Shown here: positions 56,628 to 64,000 of the stretch, piece by piece | How the letters are laid out: every line of letters begins with the position of its first letter | How positions within the stretch are numbered: position 1 is the stretch's first letter | Origin: CAIWHR01 sp963779805 | GTDB lineage: Bacteria; Pseudomonadota; Gammaproteobacteria; Burkholderiales; Casimicrobiaceae | Direction: 5' to 3' | Assembly (NCBI GenBank): GCA_963779805.1 | Contig: CAVZZN010000008.1 | Location: 105,357-169,356 of the forward strand | DNA length: 64,000 nt | Program-made: the position numbers and the translations under genes | The notes under the pieces: model-generated | Databases searched by the model: none | What the model was told of the DNA's origin: nothing | Seen by the model: only the letters and a program-made list of their open reading frames with translations

Positions 56628-58292
56628 CTACGCACTCCGCAACGCGTAGCGCCCGGCCGCCTCGGTCACCCGGCCCTCCTGCTCGAGCTTGAGCAGGTGG
56701 GCGAGCAGCGAGCGCGCGGCGACGGTCCAGCGATTCTGCGGCGTATCGTCGTACACGCGCGGCACCAGCGCATCCAGCGTCGCCGGCCCGTCGCTCAGCG
56801 CCGCGACGACCTTGGCTTCGCGTGCAAGGCGATGCGAAACGAGGCGATCGATCGCGCGCTCCGGCTCGCCGATGAGATAGCCGTGCCCCGGCGCCAGCAC
56901 GCGCGCGCCGCATTCCACGACGCGTCCGAGCGAGCGCAGATAGATGGCCATGTCGCCGTCGGGGGGGTTGATGACCACGGTCGAGCCTTGCATCACGTGA
57001 TCGCCGGTGAAGAGCATCCTGGTCTCTTCGAGCAGGTAGCACACGTGATTGGAGGCATGCCCGGGGGTGTGCAGGGCGCGCAGGGTCGTGCCGCCGAGCA
57101 CGAAGCGCTCGCCATCGGCGGGCATGCGATCGGGCTTGAACGCGGCATCCTGCGCCGTGCCCGGCGGCGCCGGCAGCCCGATCACCTCGGCGCCGGTCGC
57201 CTCGCGCAACGCCTGCGCCGCGGGCGAATGATCCCGATGCGTGTGCGTGCACACGATGCGCCGGATGCGATCGCCCCCGGCCGCAAGTATCGCCTGCACG
57301 TGCGCATCGAGCGGCGGCCCCGGATCGACCACCGTGAGCGCATCGTCGCCGACGAGGTACGTGTTCGTGCCGGGTCCGGTCATCATGCCGGGATTGCCGG
57401 CGACGATGCGCGTCACGCGCGCGTCCAGCACCTTCGGCACGTCGGGCAGCATGTCGTACGTCGTGTGCGTCGTTTCCTGCGGATCGCTCCAGCGGATCTC
57501 CGCATACGGCGCATCGTTCGGGCCGAAGACCGTCGGCCCTGACCTGCCCTGCGCCACGACGGGCCGTGTCGCCTCGACGCGCCGGCGTTCGCGCGCCCAT
57601 TCCAGCGCGTGCGCCGCCGACTCGTGGCGTGCGATCTGCCGCAACAGCGTGCGCGTGGCATGCGCGAGCTCCATCTCGCTGCGCTCGGCCCGCGCGAGCG
57701 CATCGGCAGGCCTCAGCCATGCGCTGTCGATCGTTTCCGATGCGTCGTGCAAGCCCTCCTGCTCGAGCGGCGCGCGCGCCATGAAGAATCGCGTGTCGAA
57801 GCGGCGCGGTCGACCCGCGGGCGTGATCCAGTGATCGAAATAGACGAGCTCGTGCGCCGGCAGCAGCGCGCCCGCGAGCTCCAGCAGCTGCGCGAAGCTC
57901 GCGTCGCCGCGGTTGAGCGCGGCGCGATGCGGCAGCACCGCCGCGAGACGCTGCCCCGCGAGCGGGTTGCCGCCTTCGTCGCTGGCGAGCAGGATGCCCG
58001 CTTCCTCGAAGCATTCGCGCAAGGCCGCAACCCAGTACGCGAGCGCGCCACTCCCGATGCCGAGGCGCTCGTTCGCTTCGGCTTCGCTCACGCCGACGAC
58101 GCGCGCGTGCAGGTGCGGCTCGTGATCCTGGCGATCGAGCGCGCCGCCGGGGAAGACGTAGGCACCGCCGAGAAATGCCGCGGACTGCGAGCGCCGCAGC
58201 ATGAAGACCTCGAGGCCGACCTCGCCGTCGCGCAGGAGGACGAGCGTCGACGCGGGGCGGATGGGCACCGAAGGAAATTGGACAGTGGCCAA
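56628..58292 (-). CDS. Fused NUDIX hydrolase and MBL-fold hydrolase
   Basis: This 554-residue protein joins two enzymes. Residues about 10-240 are a NUDIX domain (FPSVPIRPASTLVLLRDGEV, with the NUDIX-like helix ALRECFEEAGILLASDE, and GGAYVFPGGALDRQD before it). Residues about 270-470 are a metallo-beta-lactamase domain (CTHTHRDHSPAAQALRE, ALHTPGHASNHVCYLLE, LFTGDHVMQGSTVVIN). A C-terminal winged-helix-like part ends the protein (LLKLEQEGRVTEAAGRYAL). TTG 58292 is preferred as start because GGAG lies eight bases upstream. Such fusions occur in betaproteobacteria; CoA-diphosphate or nucleotide hydrolysis is likely for the first half. Confidence 0.8.
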   Translation of the reverse strand: MATVQFPSVPIRPASTLVLLRDGEVGLEVFMLRRSQSAAFLGGAYVFPGGALDRQDHEPHLHARVVGVSEAEANERLGIGSGALAYWVAALRECFEEAGILLASDEGGNPLAGQRLAAVLPHRAALNRGDASFAQLLELAGALLPAHELVYFDHWITPAGRPRRFDTRFFMARAPLEQEGLHDASETIDSAWLRPADALARAERSEMELAHATRTLLRQIARHESAAHALEWARERRRVEATRPVVAQGRSGPTVFGPNDAPYAEIRWSDPQETTHTTYDMLPDVPKVLDARVTRIVAGNPGMMTGPGTNTYLVGDDALTVVDPGPPLDAHVQAILAAGGDRIRRIVCTHTHRDHSPAAQALREATGAEVIGLPAPPGTAQDAAFKPDRMPADGERFVLGGTTLRALHTPGHASNHVCYLLEETRMLFTGDHVMQGSTVVINPPDGDMAIYLRSLGRVVECGARVLAPGHGYLIGEPERAIDRLVSHRLAREAKVVAALSDGPATLDALVPRVYDDTPQNRWTVAARSLLAHLLKLEQEGRVTEAAGRYALRSA

Positions 58293-58602
58293 GGAATCGA
58301 CTCCAGCTAAGCGGGGCAAAGGCGCATGATAACGGCCGCGCCGGGCTCCGGCACCGGCACGCCGACCTTCGGCGAGGCACGGGGCGGACCGGGGCCGCAC
58401 ACCTCGAGAGGATCACGCAGGCAGGACACGCACGTCCCGCGTGCAGGTCGAAGCGCCTGCCGTGGCGCCTGCTCGACACGACCTCCACGCGCTGGATGCT
58501 GGAGCGTCAATCACGCAAGGCGCTGCGCAACCTGGTCGTCGTCCTGACGGCGTCGCCGGTCCAAGCTACACTCCAGCGTCAACCGTGATGGAGGCAATCG
58601 AC
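58293..58602. other. Divergent intergenic region, no feature recognised
   Basis: These 310 bp separate the divergent NUDIX-MBL and methyltransferase genes. The open frames in it are 5' extensions of either gene without domain support. I see no RNA gene, repeat or clear promoter. Confidence 0.35.
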
Positions 58603-59385
58603 ATGCACGACGCTGCGATCGAGCGCACGGGGACTGCGGATCGACAGACTTCACGGCGCGCGCTCGCGACGACGATTCGGGGCTTTCTCGCGTGCACCGT
58701 CGTGGCATGCGCCGCCTGCGCATCGCTTGCTCCCGCCGACACGTACCGCAGCGCGATCGAGAGTCCGGTGCGCACCGACCCGGACAGGCGGCTCGACGCA
58801 GCACGGCATCCCGCGGAGTTCCTGCAATTCGCGCAGGTGCGTCCGGGGATGCGCGTGCTCGACGTGGCGGCAGGAGCGGGCTACACGTCGCAACTCATTG
58901 CGCTCGCGATCGGCCCCGACGGACGGCTCTGGGCGCAGGCACCGCAACCCGGGCCCACGCTCGTGCAGCGCGTCGTGGAGCAGCCGCAGTCGAACCTGAC
59001 CGTCGTCGCGAGACCGTTCGACGATCCGGTACCGCCCGAGGCCGCCAATCTCGATCTCGTGACGATCGTGCTCAACTATCACGACTTGAGCTATCTGCCC
59101 GTAGATCGCGCGCTCATGAACCGGCGCCTGTACGCAGCGCTACGCCCGGGCGGCCGGCTGGTCGTGATCGATCACGCAGCGAAGCCCGGCACCGGCGTCA
59201 GTGCGGGACGCAGCTTGCACCGCATCGACGAGGAGGTCGTGCGCAAGGAAGCGCAGCAGGCCGGGTTCGTGCTCGAGGCCGAAGGCGGCTTCCTGCGCAA
59301 TGCCGCGGATACGCGCGAGGGATCGTCGATTCGGGCCACGGTGCCGACCGACAAGTTTGCCCTGCGCTTCGTGAAGCCGAGGTAG
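58603..59385 (+). CDS. Predicted exported class I SAM methyltransferase-like protein
   Basis: A 260-residue protein with a twin-Arg-like start (SRRALATTIRGF) and a hydrophobic stretch ending in CAACASLAPAD, which could be a lipoprotein or export signal. The rest is a Rossmann methyltransferase domain with the SAM motif GMRVLDVAAGAGYTSQLIAL and the later LVTIVLNYHDLSYLP and LRPGGRLVVIDHAAKPGTG. GGAGG eight bases before ATG 58603 fixes the start. Exported proteins of this type are widespread in proteobacteria, but a SAM-dependent reaction outside the cytosol would be odd, so their role is unclear. Confidence 0.8.
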   Translation: MHDAAIERTGTADRQTSRRALATTIRGFLACTVVACAACASLAPADTYRSAIESPVRTDPDRRLDAARHPAEFLQFAQVRPGMRVLDVAAGAGYTSQLIALAIGPDGRLWAQAPQPGPTLVQRVVEQPQSNLTVVARPFDDPVPPEAANLDLVTIVLNYHDLSYLPVDRALMNRRLYAALRPGGRLVVIDHAAKPGTGVSAGRSLHRIDEEVVRKEAQQAGFVLEAEGGFLRNAADTREGSSIRATVPTDKFALRFVKPR

Positions 59386-59398
59386 CGGCACCAGCAGC

Positions 59399-59744
59399 GC
59401 GCGCGACCTCGACGAAGGCTGTCGTTCCGCAACTCGCCGCGGCCATCGCGAGGCCGACGCGCTCGGCATGGTCGTCGCCGCGGTGAGCACCATGGAAGAC
59501 GACGGCCGCTACAACGCAGGTTCCGGCGTTCGCGGCGACCGGCATCGGCGAGCGCATCGTGCGCACGCAGCTCGCGTTCCGCCTGTACGCGTGGGTCGAG
59601 TCCGGCATGGCGCTGGTCGAGGCGCTGCAACGCTCGATGGCCATGTTTCCCGAGGATGTCGACGCGGGCGTGATCGGCGTCAGCCGCGACGCAGCGTGCG
59701 TCTGCGCGAATCGCGACATGGCGTTCGCGATCGAGGAGAGCTGA
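59399..59744 (+). pseudogene. Isoaspartyl peptidase/asparaginase (Ntn-hydrolase) remnant with internal deletion
   Basis: Two pieces of one family are joined. The first, HREADALGMVVAAVSTMEDD with GRYNAGSG, is the N-terminal region of type 2 asparaginases. The second, FAATGIGERIVRTQLAFRLY through ANRDMAFAIEES, is their C-terminal region. The N-terminal His-Gly-Gly-Ala-Gly strand and the whole middle, including the autoprocessing Thr site, are missing, and the two parts lie in different frames. It therefore cannot mature or act. It follows the methyltransferase gene directly. Confidence 0.65.
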
Positions 59745-59771
59745 TCCGGTCCGCTACCGGGTATCGCCGCG

Positions 59772-60101
59772 TCAGTCCTGCTCGAGCACGTCGCGCCCGC
59801 GCCTGTCGTTTCGCATCAGGCGCCCGACGAGATATCCGACGGCGAGCGCCACGCCCACCATGACATAGGGACGCGCGCGAATGTAATCGGCGCCGCGGTC
59901 CGCCATCTCGTAGGGAAGGTCGCGAGCCGCGCCGATGCGGTCGCCAGCCCAGTCGCGCGCCGTGCGCGTGCGCTCGGACACCGAATCCATCCTGTCCTGC
60001 ACGGCCGCCTTGGCGGAGTTGAGCGCATCGCGCGCCTTCCCGGCGAGCCGTCCTGCAGCGTCGCGTGCCTGGGTCTTGGTCTCGGGTATCGTGTGCGTCA
60101 T
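59772..60101 (-). CDS. DUF883 family (ElaB/YqjD-like) membrane protein
   Basis: A 109-residue protein with a long charged helical region (about 10-75) that would form a coiled coil, and a C-terminal anchor IRARPYVMVGVALAVGYLVG followed by an arginine-rich end. This RPY-x-GVALAVGYLVG pattern marks DUF883. E. coli relatives bind stationary-phase ribosomes at the inner membrane. It stands alone, divergent from ampD with 193 bp between; nothing else is seen in that gap. Confidence 0.8.
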   Translation of the reverse strand: MTHTIPETKTQARDAAGRLAGKARDALNSAKAAVQDRMDSVSERTRTARDWAGDRIGAARDLPYEMADRGADYIRARPYVMVGVALAVGYLVGRLMRNDRRGRDVLEQD

Positions 60102-60294
60102 GTTGGCTCTCCTGCAACAGGTCGACGAAACACCCCGGCAGCGCGGGGAATGGGGTTGCCGTTATCATGGCCGCCGTGAGCTGCGTCGGCGACATGCGTT
60201 CCACGGGTACTCTAGGATGCGGTGCGCGCCTGCGCTGTCGGACGCTGGCTGATTCGCAGGCACCTCGGCGCTTACACGCGCGAGCGACCGGGCC

Positions 60295-61005
60295 ATGCCG
60301 CGCCTCGTGATCGGCCGCAACGGCCGCACGCGCGCCGCGCGCCAGGTGCGTTCGCCCAATCGCGATGCGCGGCCGGCCGGAGCGGCGATCTCGCTCGTCG
60401 TGGTGCATGGGATCTCCCTGCCACCGGGGGCCTTCGGCGGCCCTGCGATCGAGGCGCTCTTCACCAATTGCCTCGATCCGGCGGCCCACCCGTACTTCGC
60501 CGCCATCGCCGACCTGCGCGTGAGTGCGCATTTCCTGGTGCGTCGCGACGGCGAGCTCGTGCAGTTCGTCTCCTGCAACGCGCGCGCGTGGCACGCCGGC
60601 GCTTCCGAATGGCGCGGGCGCATGCGTTGCAACGATTTCTCCATCGGCGTCGAGCTCGAAGGCTGCGACGACGTTGCGTATGCGAATGCGCAGTACCGCA
60701 CCCTGGCGCGGCTCGTGCGCGCGCTCGCGCGCCGTTTTCCGATCACCGACGTCTGCGGCCACAGCGATGTCGCGCCCGGACGCAAGACCGACCCCGGTGC
60801 GGCATTCGACTGGGCGCGCCTGCGCCACGCGCTGCACGCACGCGGCCATACCAAGCTGCAAATCGGCGCCGGTGCGAATCACGCCCCCTCGGGGCAGCGC
60901 GGACACAGCGCGCGACCGATCGCGACCCGCTTCGTGGGCGAGGACGGTGCCGCGGCCGTCGAAGCCGCGGCCGACTCGAGCTCGGGGGGTACGCAAATCC
61001 CGTAG
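60295..61005 (+). CDS. ampD: 1,6-anhydro-N-acetylmuramyl-L-alanine amidase AmpD
   Basis: AmpD cleaves the peptide from anhydro-muropeptides in peptidoglycan recycling. The 236-residue protein has the zinc ligand His38 (SLVVVHGISLPPGAFGG), the substrate loop NDFSIGVELEGCDD, and the catalytic end VCGHSDVAPGRKTDPGAAFD. No signal peptide is present, as expected for the cytosolic enzyme. The C-terminal 40 residues are low-complexity. In many betaproteobacteria ampD is near pilSR; here 26 kb of other genes lie between. Confidence 0.9.
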   Translation: MPRLVIGRNGRTRAARQVRSPNRDARPAGAAISLVVVHGISLPPGAFGGPAIEALFTNCLDPAAHPYFAAIADLRVSAHFLVRRDGELVQFVSCNARAWHAGASEWRGRMRCNDFSIGVELEGCDDVAYANAQYRTLARLVRALARRFPITDVCGHSDVAPGRKTDPGAAFDWARLRHALHARGHTKLQIGAGANHAPSGQRGHSARPIATRFVGEDGAAAVEAAADSSSGGTQIP

Positions 61006-61050
61006 CGGCGACGGTCGGAGCGATCCCCGATGGTGCTATCATGGGCGGTT

Positions 61051-61581
61051 ATGCAAGCGCTCGCCGACTACCTTCCGCTCATCCTGTTTTTCCTCGCCTT
61101 CAAGTGGCAGGGGATCTATGTCGCGACCGCCGTGGCCATCGCCGCGTCGGTCGTGCAGATCGCATGGCTGCACTTCAGCGGCCGCCGGATCGCCCCGGTG
61201 AACTGGATGTCGCTCGCGATCATCGTGGTCTTCGGCGGCGCCACCCTGATCCTGCACGACGAGGTGTTCATCAAGTGGAAGCCGACCGTGCTCTATGCCG
61301 CGTTCGGCCTCACGCTGCTCGTGGGCAGGGTCGCCTTCGGGCGCAACCTCATCGCCGCGGTGATGAAGGGCATCACGCTGCCGGACCCGGTGTGGACGGC
61401 GGTGACCTGGTCGTGGGTGGCGTTCTTCGCGTTCATGGGTGTCGCGAACTGGTACGTGGCGTTCCATTACCCGACCGACACGTGGGTGAATTTCAAGGTG
61501 TGGGGCGGCATCGGACTCTTCCTCGTGTTCGCCGTGCTGCAAGCCGCGGTGCTCGCGCGCTACGTGGAGGAGCCGCAGTGA
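61051..61581 (+). CDS. yciB: Inner membrane protein YciB/IspZ (septation protein A)
   Basis: A 176-residue membrane protein with five helices. The family marks are LADYLPLILFFLAFKWQGIY near the start, IKWKPTVLYAAFGLTLLVG, and MGVANWYVAFHYPTDTWVNF near the end. It works in cell envelope synthesis and division. ATG 61051 is chosen over the upstream in-frame start because it gives the usual N-terminus. The bolA-like gene begins inside its stop region (GTGA overlap), so the two are coupled. Confidence 0.9.
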   Translation: MQALADYLPLILFFLAFKWQGIYVATAVAIAASVVQIAWLHFSGRRIAPVNWMSLAIIVVFGGATLILHDEVFIKWKPTVLYAAFGLTLLVGRVAFGRNLIAAVMKGITLPDPVWTAVTWSWVAFFAFMGVANWYVAFHYPTDTWVNFKVWGGIGLFLVFAVLQAAVLARYVEEPQ

Positions 61582-61919
61582 GCCTCGACAAGCCCCAGCA
61601 CGAGGGCGAGCATCGAAGTCCGCAGCACGAAGGCACTGGTGTTCGCGCCCAGGGCGCGGCGGCGGTGCTGCGCGAGCGTCTGGCGGCGCTCGACCCGGTG
61701 GTGCTCGAGATTCACGACGACAGCGACGACCACGCCGGGCATGCGGGCGCTGCAGGCGGTGCCGGGCACTTTTCCGTGCTGATCGTGTCTCAGGCCTTCG
61801 CCGGGTTGTCTCGCCTCAAGCGGCACGCGGAGGTCTACGCCCGCGTCGCCGATCTTCTGCCCCATCCCGTCCACGCGCTTGCGATCAAGGCGCTCGCGCC
61901 CGAAGAATTCCCGTCCTGA
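61578..61919 (+). CDS. BolA family protein
   Basis: A 113-residue protein with a GTG start overlapping the yciB stop. After a variable N-terminus it shows the BolA core: LRERLAALDPVVLEIHDDSD, HFSVLIVSQAFAGLSRLKRH and VHALAIKALAPEEF, with the conserved His residues that help glutaredoxin bind an FeS cluster. It probably takes part in FeS cluster handling. The order yciB-bolA-peptidylprolyl isomerase is common in betaproteobacteria. Confidence 0.85.
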   Translation: MSLDKPQHEGEHRSPQHEGTGVRAQGAAAVLRERLAALDPVVLEIHDDSDDHAGHAGAAGGAGHFSVLIVSQAFAGLSRLKRHAEVYARVADLLPHPVHALAIKALAPEEFPS

Positions 61920-61944
61920 CCCCCCAACCACAAAGGATCGTTTG

Positions 61945-62787
61945 ATGAAGATGCATTCCCCCTCTGCCGTGGCGCTCGCCACGCTGCTGGCGCTCGGCCT
62001 CGTTGCCGGCGCTTCGGCCCAGACCACGAAGGGCGCCCCCAAGGGCGCAGCCGCCGCACCCGCCGCAACCGCGCCCGCTGCGGCCCCCGCCTCCTCCGGC
62101 AAGGAGCTCTTTCCCAAGGGCCAGTTCGATTTTCTTCTGAAGGAGCGTCTCGCGGCCGGCCAACCCGACACGCCCGAGCTGCGCAACGCGATCCGCGACG
62201 AGCTCAACACCCGCGAGCTCCTCGTGCGCGAAGCCAAGAAGAAGGGACTCGACAAGAATCCCGAGCTGAAGTCGCAGATGGATCTCGCCGCGCAGACGGT
62301 GCTCGTGCGCGCGCAGGTCGCCGACTGGGCCAAGGCCAATCCGGTCTCCGACGCGCAGCTCAGGAAGGAATACGACGCGATCAAGGCGCAGCTGGGCGAC
62401 AAGGAGTACCACGTCCACCACATCCTCGTCGAAAAGGAAGACGAGGCGAAGGAAATCATCGCCGCGCTGCAGAAGGGCGAGAAGTTCGAGAAGCTCGCCG
62501 AGCGCTCGAAGGATCCGGGCTCCAAGGCCAAGGGAGGCGATCTCGACTGGAACGCGCCCGCGAATTTCGTGAAGCCGTTCTCGGACGCGATGGTGAAGCT
62601 CGAGAAGGGCAAGTTCACCACGCAGCCGGTCCAGACGCAGTTCGGCTGGCACGTGATTCGGCTCGACGACGTGCGCGACGCGAAGATTCCGACCTTCGAG
62701 GAGGTGAAGCCGCAGCTCTCGCAACGCCTGCAGGGCCAGCACCTCGACGAATACTTCCGCGAATTGCGCGCGAAGAACGGCCTCTGA
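61945..62787 (+). CDS. Periplasmic parvulin-type peptidyl-prolyl isomerase
   Basis: A 280-residue exported folding helper. The signal peptide (VALATLLALGLVAGASA) is followed by an Ala/Pro-rich linker and a SurA-like helical part with LRNAIRDELNTRELLVREAK. The parvulin domain follows, with YHVHHILVEKEDEAKEII, DPGSKAKGGDLDW and TQFGWHVIRLDDVRDAKIP. It should catalyse prolyl isomerisation of envelope proteins. AAAGGA precedes ATG 61945. A strong terminator ends the operon. Confidence 0.9.
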   Translation: MKMHSPSAVALATLLALGLVAGASAQTTKGAPKGAAAAPAATAPAAAPASSGKELFPKGQFDFLLKERLAAGQPDTPELRNAIRDELNTRELLVREAKKKGLDKNPELKSQMDLAAQTVLVRAQVADWAKANPVSDAQLRKEYDAIKAQLGDKEYHVHHILVEKEDEAKEIIAALQKGEKFEKLAERSKDPGSKAKGGDLDWNAPANFVKPFSDAMVKLEKGKFTTQPVQTQFGWHVIRLDDVRDAKIPTFEEVKPQLSQRLQGQHLDEYFRELRAKNGL

Positions 62788-62818
62788 GCGCAACGCACGC
62801 TGCACCAGGACGAACGGA

Positions 62819-62848
62819 GGGCAGGCCGCAGGGCCTGCCCTTTTGTTT
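62819..62848 (+). terminator. Rho-independent terminator after the parvulin gene
   Basis: A nine-base-pair perfect stem (GGGCAGGCC and GGCCTGCCC) with a four-base loop is followed directly by TTTTGTTT. It lies 31 bp after the stop codon and closes the ampD-side gene row. The remaining 190 bp up to tctB hold its promoter region, with an AT-richer patch near 62918-62945. Confidence 0.85.
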
Positions 62849-63039
62849 GGCACTCGAGCACCGATCGGCGACACCGCGCATGGCCCTCGCGACCTCCGAT
62901 GCCGGTTCCCCTGCAATCAACACGTAAGTTCGTTGTATGCTTGCGGCCGAGGCGAACCGCGCTTCGTGCGCGGAGCGGCTTGGCGCATCCACAAAAAAGA
63001 GAAGCGGTCGGCCCCGCACAACCACCCTAGGAGAACTCA

Positions 63040-63501
63040 ATGGCGAAGATTCGCCACCCCAAGGACTTCGCGTCCGGACTGATGTTCGTCGGGTTCGGCG
63101 TATTCGATCTCGTCGTCTCGTCGAGCTATCCGCTCGGCACGGCCGCGCGGATGGGCCCCGGGTACTTTCCGCGCATTCTCGGCATACTGCTGGTCCTTTT
63201 CGGCGCGATCCTGGCGCTGCGCGCCTTGAAGCTCCAAGGCGAGCCCATGAGGTTCGGGGCGCTGCCGCCGCCCGCGATCGTGCTCGGCTCGGTCGTGCTC
63301 TTCGGGATCATGGTGCCGTGGGCGGGGCTTGTCCTCTCCGCCATCGTGTTGATCGTGGTCAGCAGCTACGCGAGCTCCGAGTTCCGCTGGAAGGAGGCGC
63401 TGATCAGCGGCATCGTTCTCGCGACCGCGGCCGTCCTCGGCTTCGTGTGGGGCCTGGGCCTCCAATTCTCGGTCTGGCCCACGTTCTTCGGAGCCCAGTG
63501 A
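63040..63501 (+). CDS. tctB: Tripartite tricarboxylate transporter small membrane subunit TctB
   Basis: A 153-residue protein with four membrane helices. The N-terminal mark KDFASGLMFVGFGVFDLVVS and the loop GTAARMGPGYFPRILGILLV are typical of TctB, which works with TctA and a periplasmic Bug/TctC receptor to import carboxylates. TAGGAG lies seven bases before ATG 63040. The tctA start overlaps its stop (TGATG). No receptor gene is adjacent on this side; one may lie beyond the window. Confidence 0.9.
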   Translation: MAKIRHPKDFASGLMFVGFGVFDLVVSSSYPLGTAARMGPGYFPRILGILLVLFGAILALRALKLQGEPMRFGALPPPAIVLGSVVLFGIMVPWAGLVLSAIVLIVVSSYASSEFRWKEALISGIVLATAAVLGFVWGLGLQFSVWPTFFGAQ

Positions 63502-64000
63502 TGGACCTCTTCAGCAACCTCGCCACCGGCTTCGGCGTCGCGCTGTCGTTCATCAATCTCTGGTACTGCCTGATCGGCGTGGTCCTCGGCACGCTCATCG
63601 GCGTGCTCCCCGGCATCGGTCCGGTCGCCACGATCGCCATGCTGCTGCCGATCACCTATGCGCTGCAGCCGGTCGCGGCGCTGATCATGCTGGCGGGCAT
63701 CTACTACGGATCGCAGTACGGCGGCTCGACCACCGCGATCCTCGTCAACCTGCCGGGTGAAGCGGCCTCCGCGGTCACGTGTCTCGACGGCTACAAGATG
63801 GCGCGCAACGGGCGCGCCGGCGCCGCGCTCGCCGTCGCGGCACTCGGATCGCTGTTCGCCGGTTGCGTCGGTACCCTGCTGCTTGCGGGCTTCGCCTCGC
63901 CGCTGTCCGAGCTCGCGCTGAAATTCGGCCCCGCCGAATACTTCTCGCTCATGGTGCTCGGCATGATCGGCGCCGTGGTGCTCGCCCACGGCTCGATCCT
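63501..64000 (+). CDS. tctA: Tripartite tricarboxylate transporter large membrane subunit TctA, partial
   Basis: The first 166 residues of TctA are visible before the window ends. They include LIGVLPGIGPVATIAMLLPI, YYGSQYGGSTTAILVNLPGE, and FGPAEYFSLMVLGMIGAVVL, which are the best conserved parts of the family. It forms the carboxylate channel with TctB. Full-length TctA is about 500 residues, so about two thirds are missing. Confidence 0.9.
   Translation, partial: MDLFSNLATGFGVALSFINLWYCLIGVVLGTLIGVLPGIGPVATIAMLLPITYALQPVAALIMLAGIYYGSQYGGSTTAILVNLPGEAASAVTCLDGYKMARNGRAGAALAVAALGSLFAGCVGTLLLAGFASPLSELALKFGPAEYFSLMVLGMIGAVVLAHGSI

Overview
The window is high-GC DNA that reads as a betaproteobacterium. 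The best taxonomic clues are a PhaM-type PHA granule regulator (29.4-29.8 kb), the PP0621 family gene with pilS and pilR (31.3-34.5 kb), Bug/TctC-type solute receptors and a TctBA pair, AmpD, YciB and BolA. This assignment is inferred from gene content, since no rRNA or complete tRNA is present. Many genes in the first 20 kb, and a few later ones, are broken by single-base frameshifts while their reading continues smoothly in another frame. This looks more like uncorrected indel errors than wholesale decay, so broken genes are annotated as one locus each.

Region by region: 1-2.6 kb is the end of an integrative element. It has four overlapping small minus-strand genes (two with DNA-binding folds), a tyrosine recombinase, and a 45-bp 3' fragment of tRNA-Arg(CCT) that marks the attachment site. 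2.8-8.5 kb carries a SulP anion transporter with STAS and cyclic-nucleotide-binding domains, an enolase-superfamily enzyme, a Bug receptor and an MFS carrier. 8.6-15.9 kb is one very large secreted protein with a gingipain-like (C25) protease core, a 15-bp tandem repeat coding SPSAF units, Ig-like/MBG repeats and kelch repeats. 16-24.6 kb forms a cyclic-nucleotide module: a two-domain class III cyclase with AAA and TPR parts, a stand-alone cNMP-binding protein, an AI-2E-type permease, a class II cyclic nucleotide phosphodiesterase and an MscS channel with a cNMP-binding domain. 24.8-34.5 kb holds an M61 peptidase, an IS5-like insertion sequence, PEBP and GST genes, phaM, an FAD oxidase and pilSR.

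The main find is 34.5-48.8 kb. A minus-strand operon encodes all eight subunits expected of the ATP-independent class II benzoyl-CoA reductase, in the order bamB-C-D-E-F-G-H-I. Divergent from it is a plus-strand operon with an HD-domain protein and a second bamB-bamC pair. BamBC would carry the tungsten active site and an FeS relay, BamD and BamE resemble HdrD and HdrA, BamF resembles MvhD, and BamGHI resemble the NADH-oxidising module of complex I. Together they would reduce benzoyl-CoA to the cyclic dienoyl-CoA by electron bifurcation. This enzyme is best known from obligate anaerobes, while denitrifying betaproteobacteria typically use the ATP-dependent class I enzyme. A near-perfect 20-bp palindrome lies between the two divergent operons.

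48.8-54.1 kb is a minus-strand catabolic operon (two CE4/PgdA-like hydrolases, an MHS transporter, an SDR and an M20 amidohydrolase). 54.2-59.8 kb mixes envelope genes with two internally deleted pseudogenes (an MscS channel and an isoaspartyl peptidase). 59.8-64 kb returns to core genes (DUF883 protein, ampD, yciB, bolA-like, a parvulin) and ends in tctB and a truncated tctA.
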